Origin: Sphingomonas sp.
GTDB lineage: Bacteria > Pseudomonadota > Alphaproteobacteria > Sphingomonadales > Sphingomonadaceae
Reading direction: 5' to 3'
Length of the DNA: 64,000 nucleotides
Assembly (NCBI GenBank): GCA_003248865.1
Contig: QFPK01000019.1
Location: 3,405-67,404, forward strand
The notes below the pieces were generated by a model. That model saw nothing but the letters and a program-made list of their open reading frames with translations. It did not search any database and had not been told where the DNA came from. The position numbers and the translations under genes are program-made. Every line of letters begins with the position of its first letter. Within the stretch, counting starts at the first letter, position 1. Of the stretch, positions 41,685 through 51,703 are shown one piece after another.

Positions 41685-42820
41685 ATGCGCCGCCTCGGCC
41701 CGTGAAGGCGGAGGAGCTGCCGTTCTGGAAGCGGCCGATCCATATCGGCGGCAGGAAGGCGGACCCCACGGCCCCGAAGCTGGGCGCACAGGCGCGTGCC
41801 ACTTTGATCCGGCAGATGGCGACGCTGGCGGCGGTGATGCCCATTTCGGATGCCGTCGCCACGCTGGCGCGGCAGCCGGGCAAGGAGAATGAGCGGCTGG
41901 TGCTGCAGCGGACCAACCGGGCGCTGCAGGCGGGCAGTTCGCTTGCCAGTGCGCTTCCGGCCTCTGCGTTCCCGCCCGAGGTGAAGTCGACGGTGGCTGC
42001 CGGCGAGGCTTCCGGCCGACTGCCGCTGCTACTGAACCGGCTGGCCGACACGCTGGAGGCGCAGGTGGCGCTGCGCTCGCGGCTGATCGCCTCGCTCGCC
42101 TATCCGGCGCTGCTGATGCTGGTGGCGCTGGGCGTCATCATCGCCATGCTGCTGTTCGTGGTGCCCGCCATTGCCGAGCAACTGACGGGGTCGGGCCAGC
42201 CGCTGCCGCTGCTGACGCGGGTGATCCTGGCCATTTCCGGCTTCGTGCAGAGCTGGTGGTGGCTGATGCTGGCGATCCCGCTGTTGGCTGCCACCGCCCT
42301 GTGGCAGTGGCGCAAGCAGCCCGGCAACGGGCTGAAAATGGACCGCTGGCTGCTGGGACTGCCCGGCATTGGCGGCTGGCTGTCCGCCCTTGAGGCGGTG
42401 CGCTGGTCGCGGCTGCTCGCCACCATGCTGGGCGCCGGGCTGCCGCTGGCCGAGGCGCTGCAGATCACCGCCCCCACGCTGGGCAACGCCGCCTGGCGCG
42501 AGGCGACCACGAAGATGGTGGCGCAGGTGCGCGCCGGCTCGTCGCTGTCCGCCACGCTGCCGCTGCTGCCCAACCCGCCGGGGCTGCTGGTTTCCCTTGT
42601 GCAGTCGGGCGAAAGCTCGGGCCGGCTGGCGCCGCTGCTCGATTCGGCGGCCACCAGCCTCGACCGGCAGCTTTCGGATCGCAGCCGGACCCTTCTGGCG
42701 CTGGCGGAGCCCGCCATCATCGTGATACTGGGCGGCATGGTCGGGGTGATCATCCTCGCCGTTCTGCTGCCCATCCTTGAACTCAACACCCTTGCCGGTG
42801 CATCCATCGGAGCCCCCTGA
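41681..42820 (+). CDS. gspF: Type II secretion platform protein GspF
   Basis: A 379-residue polytopic platform protein with the two repeated GspF domains (RQMATLAAVMPISDAVATLA... and WSRLLATMLGAGLPLAEALQ...). Each is followed by membrane helices (LLMLVALGVIIAMLLFVVP, IIVILGGMVGVIILAVLLPI). GEASGRLP and GESSGRLAP are the family repeats. ATG overlaps the gspE stop (ATGA). Confidence 0.95.
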   Translation: MNAPPRPVKAEELPFWKRPIHIGGRKADPTAPKLGAQARATLIRQMATLAAVMPISDAVATLARQPGKENERLVLQRTNRALQAGSSLASALPASAFPPEVKSTVAAGEASGRLPLLLNRLADTLEAQVALRSRLIASLAYPALLMLVALGVIIAMLLFVVPAIAEQLTGSGQPLPLLTRVILAISGFVQSWWWLMLAIPLLAATALWQWRKQPGNGLKMDRWLLGLPGIGGWLSALEAVRWSRLLATMLGAGLPLAEALQITAPTLGNAAWREATTKMVAQVRAGSSLSATLPLLPNPPGLLVSLVQSGESSGRLAPLLDSAATSLDRQLSDRSRTLLALAEPAIIVILGGMVGVIILAVLLPILELNTLAGASIGAP

Positions 42821-42821
42821 C

Positions 42822-43262
42822 ATGTCTGCCGCCGTCGTGCCTGCCTCTGCCATCCACCAGTCCCGCCACTCGGAACAGGGATTCACGCTGGTCGAACTGC
42901 TGGTCGTGCTGGCGATCATCGGCCTGTTGACCACGGTTGTGGTGATCAACGTGCTGCCGATGCAGGGCCGGGCGCAGGTGCAGAAGGCGCAGGCCGACAT
43001 TGCCCTCATCGAGCAAGGGCTGGAATTCTGGCGCATCGACACCGGCCGCTATCCCACGCCCGAAGAGGGGCTGGCCGTGCTGGCCGCGCCATCGCCCATG
43101 GGTGCCAAGCTGAAGAACCTGCCGAACGACCCGTGGGGCAAGCCCTATGGCTATGCCGTGCCGGGTGCCAACGGGCAGGCCTATGTCGTCTATTCGCTGG
43201 GCGCCGACGGCGCGGAAGGCGGCGACGGTGAGAATGCGGACCTCCGCTCAGACACGAAGTAA
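42822..43262 (+). CDS. gspG: Type II secretion major pseudopilin GspG
   Basis: A 146-residue pseudopilin. Prepilin cleavage site QG|FTLVELLVVLAIIGLL at residues about 19-36 (cleaved by GspO). GspG-type C-terminus with DTGRYPTPEEGLAVLA, NDPWGKPYGYAVPG and the calcium-loop tail YSLGADGAEGGDGENAD. ATG at 42822 directly follows the gspF stop; the longer frame into gspF is rejected. Confidence 0.96.
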   Translation: MSAAVVPASAIHQSRHSEQGFTLVELLVVLAIIGLLTTVVVINVLPMQGRAQVQKAQADIALIEQGLEFWRIDTGRYPTPEEGLAVLAAPSPMGAKLKNLPNDPWGKPYGYAVPGANGQAYVVYSLGADGAEGGDGENADLRSDTK

Positions 43263-43698
43263 CGCCGCTGTGCGGGGTGGACCGGCGGAGGCCGGGTTCA
43301 CGCCGTCGGCGGAGGCCGGCTTCACGCTGGTGGAGATGCTGGTGGCCATGCTGATCCTCAGCCTTGTGGGGCTGACGCTGGCGCGGTTCCAGACCTTCCA
43401 GATGCACAGCACCGCAAATCTTGCGATGAGTGCGGCCGGCAAGCTGGCGGCCGACAATCTGGCCATCGACCTGCTTGTGGCGCCCGGCGCGCCCACATCC
43501 CCCCAATCCGGCGCGGTGGAGGTGGGCGGGCGCCCCTGGTACTGGCAGGTGACGCCCGCGCCGCCGCCCGACCCGGCGCTGATGCCCGATCTGGTGCGGC
43601 TGGACATCGTGGTGAGCGCGGAGGAAGGCGGCCAGCCTGTCGCCACCCGCAGCTTGCTGCGCCCGCGCGGGCTTCCCACGGTTGCGAACCAGCGATGA
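43234..43698 (+). CDS. gspI: Type II secretion minor pseudopilin GspI
   Basis: A short pseudopilin matching GspI: cleavage site AG|FTLVEMLVAMLILSLVGLT, then ARFQTFQMHSTANLAMSAA and RPWYWQVTPAP, typical of GspI. Directly upstream of the cleavage site the AEAGFT sequence is duplicated (AEAGFTPSAEAGFTLVEM), giving a second G-F junction that GspO could also meet. ATG at 43234 overlaps gspG by 29 bases; GTG at 43270, just after the gspG stop, is an alternative. No gspH lies between gspG and gspI. Confidence 0.82.
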   Translation: MRTSAQTRSNAAVRGGPAEAGFTPSAEAGFTLVEMLVAMLILSLVGLTLARFQTFQMHSTANLAMSAAGKLAADNLAIDLLVAPGAPTSPQSGAVEVGGRPWYWQVTPAPPPDPALMPDLVRLDIVVSAEEGGQPVATRSLLRPRGLPTVANQR

Positions 43699-44285
43699 GG
43701 CGCGCCCGCACCCCCAATGGCTTCACACACCCGGCGGAGGCCGGGTTTACACTCGTCGAGATGCTGGTCTCGCTGCTGATCTTCAGCATCATCGCCACCA
43801 TCGCCACCGCGATGACGGCGGGCGCCACCCGCAGTTTCGCTGCCTCCAGCACCGCCCTCTCCGCGATCTCCGATCTGGACCGTACCCGCTCTGTGCTGGC
43901 GGCGGATCTGGGGCAGGCCGCGCGCCGCCCCAGCCTTGCCGCAGACGGCAGCCCCATGCCCGCCTTCACGCTGACGCCTGACGGCTTTGTGCTGGTGCGC
44001 TATCGCGCGGGGGATGTGCTGCCCGGGATTGAGAAGATCTCCTGGGGGCTGGTGGACGGCCGGCTGCTGCGCCAGCCCTTCCCCGCCATCGATGGCGCGC
44101 CGCCCGGCGATGCGCTGGTGATGCTGGAAGGGGTTTCCGCCGTGCGGATCCGGGTGGCCGATCGCGGCGGCTGGCGCGATGACTGGGCACCCACCTCGCC
44201 CGAGGATTTGCCGAAAGCTGTGGAGCTGACGCTGGTGCGCGCGGGCGGTGTGCCCGTCACCCTGAAATTCCTGGTGGCGGCCTGA
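43695..44285 (+). CDS. gspJ: Type II secretion minor pseudopilin GspJ
   Basis: A 196-residue pseudopilin. Cleavage site EAG|FTLVEMLVSLLIFSIIATI after a short leader, followed by GspJ-type SAISDLDRTRSVLAADLGQA, an early-strand region and the closing AVELTLVRAGGVPVTLKFLV. ATGA overlap with gspI. Part of the GspI-J-K tip complex. Confidence 0.9.
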   Translation: MRRARTPNGFTHPAEAGFTLVEMLVSLLIFSIIATIATAMTAGATRSFAASSTALSAISDLDRTRSVLAADLGQAARRPSLAADGSPMPAFTLTPDGFVLVRYRAGDVLPGIEKISWGLVDGRLLRQPFPAIDGAPPGDALVMLEGVSAVRIRVADRGGWRDDWAPTSPEDLPKAVELTLVRAGGVPVTLKFLVAA

Positions 44286-45208
44286 TGCGCGGCCCCGAAT
44301 CCGAACGCGGTGCGGAATCTGAACGGGGCGCGGCGCTGCTGGCAGTGCTGGCGATGGTGGTGCTGCTGGCCAGTTTCGCGACGCTCGGCCTCTCTCGCCT
44401 GAAGGCCGCCGGAGAGCGGATCAGCGAGGCCCAGACCCTGTCCGAGGCGCAGCTGCTGGCGGGCACCGGCACCACGGCGGCCGTCTCCGTGATCTCGCAG
44501 ATGAAGGCGCGCGCTCGGCAGAGCCCGGCGCTGCTGACGGAGCCGTTCCGGCTGGAGCTGCAGGGCGGCACGGTGGAGGCCCGCTTCACCGACGGCGGCA
44601 ATTGTTTCAACCTGAACAGCCTGGGTCGCGCCCAGGCGCGCGCCAATATGAGCGAGACGCCCGCCGCGTCCCGCCCGCAGGATTTCGCCCGGCTGCTGGT
44701 CGCCACCGGCATTCCGCTGATGGAGGCGAATACACTGGCGCAGGCCACCGCCGCCCGGCTGGCGCAGACCGGCCAGCTGTGGGCGGACCCCAGCGAATGG
44801 GCCGCCATCCCGGGCGTGACGCCGCGGCATTGGGCGCTGGCCGGGCCCCTGCTCTGCGCGTTGCCCACCCGCGAAAACAGCACGGTGAACATCAACAGCC
44901 TCACCGCCGCGCAGGCCCCGCTGCTGGCCGGGCTGGGGCTTGGCGCGGACGAGGCGCGGCGCGCCATCGGCGCCCGCCCCTCAGCTGGCTGGAACTCCGC
45001 GTCCGATTTCATGACCTCGTCCGGCAGCAATGCCGATCAGACCGGCGAGGCGGCCGAACGCATGGGAACCAGCACGCGCTGGATGCGCCTGAGCATCGTC
45101 GCCACCACGCCGCGCGCCCGTGTTGCACGGGAGCTGTTGATCGACACCCTTGAACAACCGGCGGCAGTGGTGTCATCCCGGTGGCGGGCCGTAGAAGAGG
45201 CGTCATGA
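44285..45208 (+). CDS. gspK: Type II secretion minor pseudopilin GspK
   Basis: A 307-residue pseudopilin, the large tip protein. Leader followed by ERGAALLAVLAMVVLLASFA; GspK commonly lacks the Glu+5 of other pseudopilins. The inserted helical domain and the strand region with EARFTDGGNCFNLNSL, then NSTVNINSLTAAQAPLLAGL and WNSASDFMTSS, are typical. Start overlaps the gspJ stop by one base (TGATG). Confidence 0.9.
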   Translation: MRGPESERGAESERGAALLAVLAMVVLLASFATLGLSRLKAAGERISEAQTLSEAQLLAGTGTTAAVSVISQMKARARQSPALLTEPFRLELQGGTVEARFTDGGNCFNLNSLGRAQARANMSETPAASRPQDFARLLVATGIPLMEANTLAQATAARLAQTGQLWADPSEWAAIPGVTPRHWALAGPLLCALPTRENSTVNINSLTAAQAPLLAGLGLGADEARRAIGARPSAGWNSASDFMTSSGSNADQTGEAAERMGTSTRWMRLSIVATTPRARVARELLIDTLEQPAAVVSSRWRAVEEAS

Positions 45209-46542
45209 TCCTGTTGCTGGAAACCGAAGACGGTGTGCGCCCGCTGGGCGCGGGAGCCGAAGATGCGACCGACGAGGCGGGCGGGCCGCTGGTGGCCGTG
45301 CTGCCCGGCGACGACATCGCCCTGCACCGGCTGCTGTTGGCCGAAACCGATGCCCGCGCCCGCCACGACGAGGCGCTGATGCGGGTGACGGACCTGGCCG
45401 CCCAGCCCGTCGATGAGCTGCATGTCGCCGTGGGCCCGGCGGATGAGGCCGGCAACAGCTGGGTCGCCCTGATCGACCGGCAGCGCATGGCCGACCATCT
45501 GGCGCATCTGAAGGCCGCCGGCACCGATCCCGCCCATGTCGTGCCCGCCGCGTTGCTGTTGTCCGAGCCGGAGTCCGGCCCCAGCATGGCCCGCTTCGGC
45601 GACCGCGTGCTGCTGCGCACCGACGAGCTGGCGGGTCTGGTGGAGCCGTCGCTTGCCTCGGCGCTGAGCGGACGAAGCCTGTTGGGGCGGCTGGTGCAGC
45701 TGTCGGAGTTCGCGCCTGCTGCTACACCCGATCCGCTGCCGCTGGATCTGCTGCAAGGCGAATTCGGCCCCCGGCAGAGCTGGTGGAAAAGCCGCAAGTT
45801 CCTGATTCGCGCGGGTATCCTGGCCGCCCTCGCCCTCCTTCTGGCCCTCGCCCCGCTGCTGATCGACCGCGCCCGCAGCGCCGCCCAGATCGCAGCCTAT
45901 GACAGGTCCGTGGTCGAACTGGCCGCTCAGACACTTGGGCAGCGCCCCGTCGATGCCGAAGCGGGTGCCAAAGCGCTTGCCGACGCCCGGCGGGCCGCCG
46001 AGGGCGGAGCACTGGGCGCCCGGCTGAGCTTTGCCGCGCGCACCATCGAATCCGTGCCCGGCGCCCGCTTCGACAGCGTGAAGCTGCAGCCGGACGGCTC
46101 GCTCGCCGTCGCGCTGGGAGGCCCAGCCGACGCCATCAACATCGTCGGCCCCCGCATGGCCACCGGCCCCTTTGCCAGCAAGCTGGACGGCACCGTGCTG
46201 ACAATGGGAGACCGGATCGCGGGCCGCGCCTCCAACGACAAGCCCCTCTCCATCGCCATGCTGCGATTCGTGGGCGCCCGTCAGGATGCCGCCTTGGCCG
46301 CCTCTGCCAAGGCACGGGCCGCGCCGATGAAACCCGCGGACGTCAGCACCGCGCTGGTCGCGGCCGGGCTCGCCGATCCGTCGGCGGCCGCCGCCGGACG
46401 AATCTCCATCCCCGCCGCCCGCGCGACCGCGCTGCTGCCGCTGATCGCCGACCTGGAGCTGAAAGGCGCTCGCTTTGCCGAAGCCGAAATCCGCCGCAAC
46501 GCCGACGAGACGCTGGCGGCCAGCCTTTCGGTGAAGCCATGA
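45205..46542 (+). CDS. gspL: Type II secretion protein GspL with a GspM-like C-terminal domain
   Basis: A 445-residue protein. Cytoplasmic actin-like GspL domain (1-185, ETEDGVRPLG and LVAVLPGDDIALHRLLLAET), one membrane helix at about 202-222 (LIRAGILAALALLLALAPLL), and a periplasmic ferredoxin-like domain (SFAARTIESVPGARFDSVKL). A further 75 residues follow with ISIPAARATALLPLIADLEL then KGARFAEAEIRRNADETLAA, which resemble the ferredoxin-like end of GspM. Typical GspL is about 380-410, and no separate gspM follows, so this may be a GspL-GspM fusion (inference). ATG overlaps the gspK stop (ATGA). Confidence 0.85.
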   Translation: MILLLETEDGVRPLGAGAEDATDEAGGPLVAVLPGDDIALHRLLLAETDARARHDEALMRVTDLAAQPVDELHVAVGPADEAGNSWVALIDRQRMADHLAHLKAAGTDPAHVVPAALLLSEPESGPSMARFGDRVLLRTDELAGLVEPSLASALSGRSLLGRLVQLSEFAPAATPDPLPLDLLQGEFGPRQSWWKSRKFLIRAGILAALALLLALAPLLIDRARSAAQIAAYDRSVVELAAQTLGQRPVDAEAGAKALADARRAAEGGALGARLSFAARTIESVPGARFDSVKLQPDGSLAVALGGPADAINIVGPRMATGPFASKLDGTVLTMGDRIAGRASNDKPLSIAMLRFVGARQDAALAASAKARAAPMKPADVSTALVAAGLADPSAAAAGRISIPAARATALLPLIADLELKGARFAEAEIRRNADETLAASLSVKP

Positions 46543-46919
46543 TCCTTCTCGCCGCCGCCGCAACGTTGATGGGGCTCACCGAGCTGCCCCCACAAGCGCC
46601 CGCGCCCGGCCGTTGCCGGGTGTTCCTGTGGGCCAAAACGGAAACCCCCTTCCGCATCGCCATGCTGGATGAAAGCAGCCAGACCCTGCGCCTGCGCAAG
46701 GGCAAGCAAATGTTCGACATCGCCCAGTTCGCGCCCGGCGAATATGGCGGCCACGGCTATCGCGTCGCCGTCCATCTGGAGTTCGCCAGCGGCGGCCAGA
46801 TCCAGAACGGACAGCTGATTTCCTCCGGATCACTGCGGATCGAGCAGGTGAACGCGCAGGGCCTCCCCGCCGGAGAGTCGATCTCCGTGCCCGTGGGCGG
46901 GATGCGCGGCTGCGGATAG
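46539..46919 (+). CDS. Small exported protein at the end of the gsp operon, unrecognised
   Basis: A 126-residue protein with a short hydrophobic N-terminus (MILLAAAATLMGLTELPPQA) that may be a signal peptide. The mature part looks beta-rich: RCRVFLWAKTETPFRIAMLD, YRVAVHLEFASGGQIQNGQL, SGSLRIEQVNAQGLPAGESI. Two cysteines (CRVF and the C-terminal RGCG) could form a disulfide. It does not match GspM or GspN by length or motif. ATG overlaps the gspL stop by 4 bases, so it belongs to the operon. Confidence 0.7.
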   Translation: MILLAAAATLMGLTELPPQAPAPGRCRVFLWAKTETPFRIAMLDESSQTLRLRKGKQMFDIAQFAPGEYGGHGYRVAVHLEFASGGQIQNGQLISSGSLRIEQVNAQGLPAGESISVPVGGMRGCG

Positions 46920-46952
46920 GCTAAGGCGGCGAGGCTTTTTTGCCTCCAGCGG

Positions 46953-47044
46953 GCAGGGAAATGATTTCCCTGCACCCTCGATATTCACGTGGTGTGCTGT
47001 CCGGGAATGTCGCGGGGGTGACGACGGTTTATTGCCTGCGGCGC
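46953..47044 (-). repeat. Dispersed intergenic element, one-hairpin form plus reversed box
   Basis: Hairpin A at 46953-46973 (inner AAAT/ATTT) with a T run and GCCTCC on its left, then the reversed box ATTGCCTGCGGCGC at 47031-47044. The 57-base gap equals that of the 451/529 copy. Confidence 0.85.
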
Positions 47045-47056
47045 TGGGGTTTGCTG

Positions 47057-47203
47057 GCGCCGCAGGCAATAAACCTGCCTGTCAGCGCGACGTATCCGAG
47101 CGACCAGTAATGTGGGTTCAGTGAAGTCACTTCCCTGCCCCGGGGTCCCCGTGAACTTGTTCATGGGGTGGGGACAGGGGAGTTTAAGGGGGCAGAGCCC
47201 CCT
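47057..47203 (+). repeat. Dispersed intergenic element with an enlarged linker
   Basis: Box GCGCCGCAGGCAAT at 47057-47070, then TGTCAGCGCGACGTATCCG, which matches the 781 copy. A weaker hairpin A follows (TCAGTGAAGTCACTTCCCTGCC, about 47119-47139). A GTGAACTTGTTCATGGGG insert and then hairpin B core GGGGGCAGAGCCCCC at 47188-47202. It lies 13 bases from the next box-bearing copy, head to head. Confidence 0.65.
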
Positions 47204-47216
47204 CAACAGCAACGCC

Positions 47217-47705
47217 TCAACGCACCGAACACTGACGTTCGCGCGCCACGCCCTTCAGGAAGCCGCGCCGGGCCATGCCGGCGGCCACCATCATGCGGAA
47301 CTTGCGGTCGGCTTCTGCCGCGCCGGTGGCTTCACGGACGATGCCGCGGAAGGGGATCAGCGAGTTGACGATGGATTTGGCACCTGCTTCGGCCAGACGT
47401 TCGGGCAGGGCATCGCCCTTTTCGTCGACCGCATCCACATCGGGGCCGAGCACATTGTCCAGTTCGATGACGGCGCGGCGGAAATCCCGGCAGTTCTTGA
47501 TCCCGGCGAGCGAATAGGGCGCGCGCTGCGCGTCTTTCAGCACCTCCGGCGGGTTTTCCCGCATGATGCCCACATCCTTCATGGGCTGGCGCGCGATATT
47601 CTCCGCTTTGTCTCCGATGCGTTCACCGTCGGATTGCTGCGACTGCGCCTGGGCCAGCGCAGGCGCGGTGGCCAGCGTTGCGAGCATCAGGATCAGGGTA
47701 CGCAT
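47217..47705 (-). CDS. Small secreted protein, unrecognised
   Basis: A 162-residue protein with signal peptide (MRTLILMLATLATAPALAQA). The mature part is charged and helical: QPMKDVGIMRENPPEVLKDA, NCRDFRRAVIELDNVLGPDV, and a C-terminal AGMARRGFLKGVARERQC. Two cysteines. I do not recognise it, although similar proteins appear in sphingomonad genomes (from memory). ATG at 47705 with AGGAGG seven bases upstream is a strong start. It follows gyrB on the same strand. Confidence 0.7.
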   Translation of the reverse strand: MRTLILMLATLATAPALAQAQSQQSDGERIGDKAENIARQPMKDVGIMRENPPEVLKDAQRAPYSLAGIKNCRDFRRAVIELDNVLGPDVDAVDEKGDALPERLAEAGAKSIVNSLIPFRGIVREATGAAEADRKFRMMVAAGMARRGFLKGVARERQCSVR

Positions 47706-47756
47706 GGTCAATCCTCCTTGAAGCAGATCAGACTGAAGAACCTCGGATCGGGACCC

Positions 47757-50162
<2,406 letters not shown>

Positions 50163-50222
50163 GCAAAGTCTATAGGGAATGCGGCTGCGCGATGCCAGCA
50201 AAACAGATGTCAGTTCGGTGAA

Positions 50223-51326
50223 TCAGTCCGGTAAGATCGCCCCTTCGGAGACGCTGTAGCGCGCGGCCTCCAGCCCCTCGAACAGCAGCGGGTCGGTGCC
50301 CGTGAGCCAGGCCTGCCCGCCGAGCCCCGCCAGCCGGGCGAACAGCGCCCGCCGCCGGTCCGGATCGAGGTGCGCCACCGCTTCGTCCAGCAGCAGCAGC
50401 GGCAGGCGGCCTGTGCGGTCCGCCACGAGGCCCGCATGGGCCAGCAGGATGGAGATCAGCAGCGCCTTCTGCTCGCCGGTGGAGGCGAGTGCGGCTGGCA
50501 TCGCCTTGTCGGCATGGGTGACGGCGAGGTCCTGCCGGTGCGGCCCCTGCGTGGCGCGGCCCGCCGCCCGGTCCGCTGCCCGGGCGTGGCGCAGCCGGTC
50601 GGCAAGACCGGCCTGATCAGGCTCTGACAGGGCCAGCGACGGTTTGGGGAATGGGCCGTCCGCGACCGACTGCAAGGCCGCGCCGAGCGCTGCGACGGTG
50701 CCCGCGCGTGCTTCAGCGAGTGCTGTGCCATGTTCGGCCATCTGCACTTCCAGCGCCGTCAGCCAGGCCGGGTCGGCCGGCTCGTCGGCCGTCAGCAGCC
50801 GTGTTCGGGCGCGCATTGCTGCCTCGTACCGGGTGGCGTGGCCGGCATGGCCGGGGGCCAGCGCCAGCACCAGCCGGTCCAGGAAGCGGCGGCGGGCCGA
50901 CGCGGTGTCGGCGAACAGGCGGTCCATCGCGGGCGTCAGCCACAGTTGCGACGACCAGTCGGAGAGCGCGGACAGGGCAGCAGCGGCGCCGTTGATCTTC
51001 AGCAGTCGCCGTTCGGGGGCGTCAGCGCGGGTGACGGTGGCGATCACGATTGCCGGGAGGCCGGGATCGGGCAGCAGGTCCGCCTGCACGGTGAAGCCCC
51101 CTGCCCCGCCCGGCTCCGCCGTCTGCGACGCCATCTGGGAGAGCGGGCTGCCGCGCAGGCCGCGCCCCACGGCGAGCAGCGAAACCGCCTCCAGCACATT
51201 GGTTTTTCCGGCGCCGTTCGCCCCCGTCAGCAGCACGAAGGGGGCCGCGCCCGGCGCCAGCCGCGTGGCGCGGTGATTGCGAAAGCTGCGCAGATCCAGC
51301 GACAGAAGATGAACGGGGGACGGCAC
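50223..51326 (-). CDS. recF: DNA replication and repair protein RecF
   Basis: A 367-residue RecF. Walker A GANGAGKTNVLEA (about residue 35), ABC signature STGEQKALLISI (about 285), Walker B LPLLLLDEAVAHLDPDRR (about 315) and D-loop. It loads RecA at gaps with RecO and RecR. Leader LRSFRNHRATRLAPG is the usual opening. 60 bases separate it from gyrB. Confidence 0.95.
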   Translation of the reverse strand: MPSPVHLLSLDLRSFRNHRATRLAPGAAPFVLLTGANGAGKTNVLEAVSLLAVGRGLRGSPLSQMASQTAEPGGAGGFTVQADLLPDPGLPAIVIATVTRADAPERRLLKINGAAAALSALSDWSSQLWLTPAMDRLFADTASARRRFLDRLVLALAPGHAGHATRYEAAMRARTRLLTADEPADPAWLTALEVQMAEHGTALAEARAGTVAALGAALQSVADGPFPKPSLALSEPDQAGLADRLRHARAADRAAGRATQGPHRQDLAVTHADKAMPAALASTGEQKALLISILLAHAGLVADRTGRLPLLLLDEAVAHLDPDRRRALFARLAGLGGQAWLTGTDPLLFEGLEAARYSVSEGAILPD

Positions 51327-51403
51327 CGGCTCCGTCTAGCGGCGCGGGCCGAGAGCGGCTAGAGGCAGGGCAATAGTACATCGGCTAGGGATATCGGGGC
51401 GGC

Positions 51404-51703
51404 ATGAACACCGTGGCGGAACTCATCGGATTTGTCGTCTACCTGCTCCAGATCTTCATCTGGGTCATCATCGCGCAGGCGATCCTCAGCTGGCTGGTGG
51501 CCTTCAACGTGGTCAACCTGAACAACCGCTTCGTCTATGGCGTGCTGACCGGGCTGGAACGGTTCCTGAACCCCATCCTGCGGCCGATCCGCAACCTGTT
51601 GCCGGACATGGGCGGAATCGACCTGTCGCCGCTGGTGCTGGTGCTGGGCATCATCCTGACGCAGCGGCTGCTGCAGGGCCTGGCCATGGACTTGCTGGTT
51701 TGA
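51404..51703 (+). CDS. YggT-family membrane protein
   Basis: A 99-residue YggT protein with two membrane helices (IGFVVYLLQIFIWVIIAQAI and LSPLVLVLGIILTQRLLQGL) and the conserved loop FLNPILRPIRNLLPDMGGID. Family members are implicated in osmotic balance and septum-related roles but function is not established. It is divergent from recF and overlaps the folD start. Confidence 0.9.
   Translation: MNTVAELIGFVVYLLQIFIWVIIAQAILSWLVAFNVVNLNNRFVYGVLTGLERFLNPILRPIRNLLPDMGGIDLSPLVLVLGIILTQRLLQGLAMDLLV

Noticed and set aside
46539..46919. GspM or GspN
   Set aside because: Wrong length and no recognisable GspM/N features; kept as unknown.
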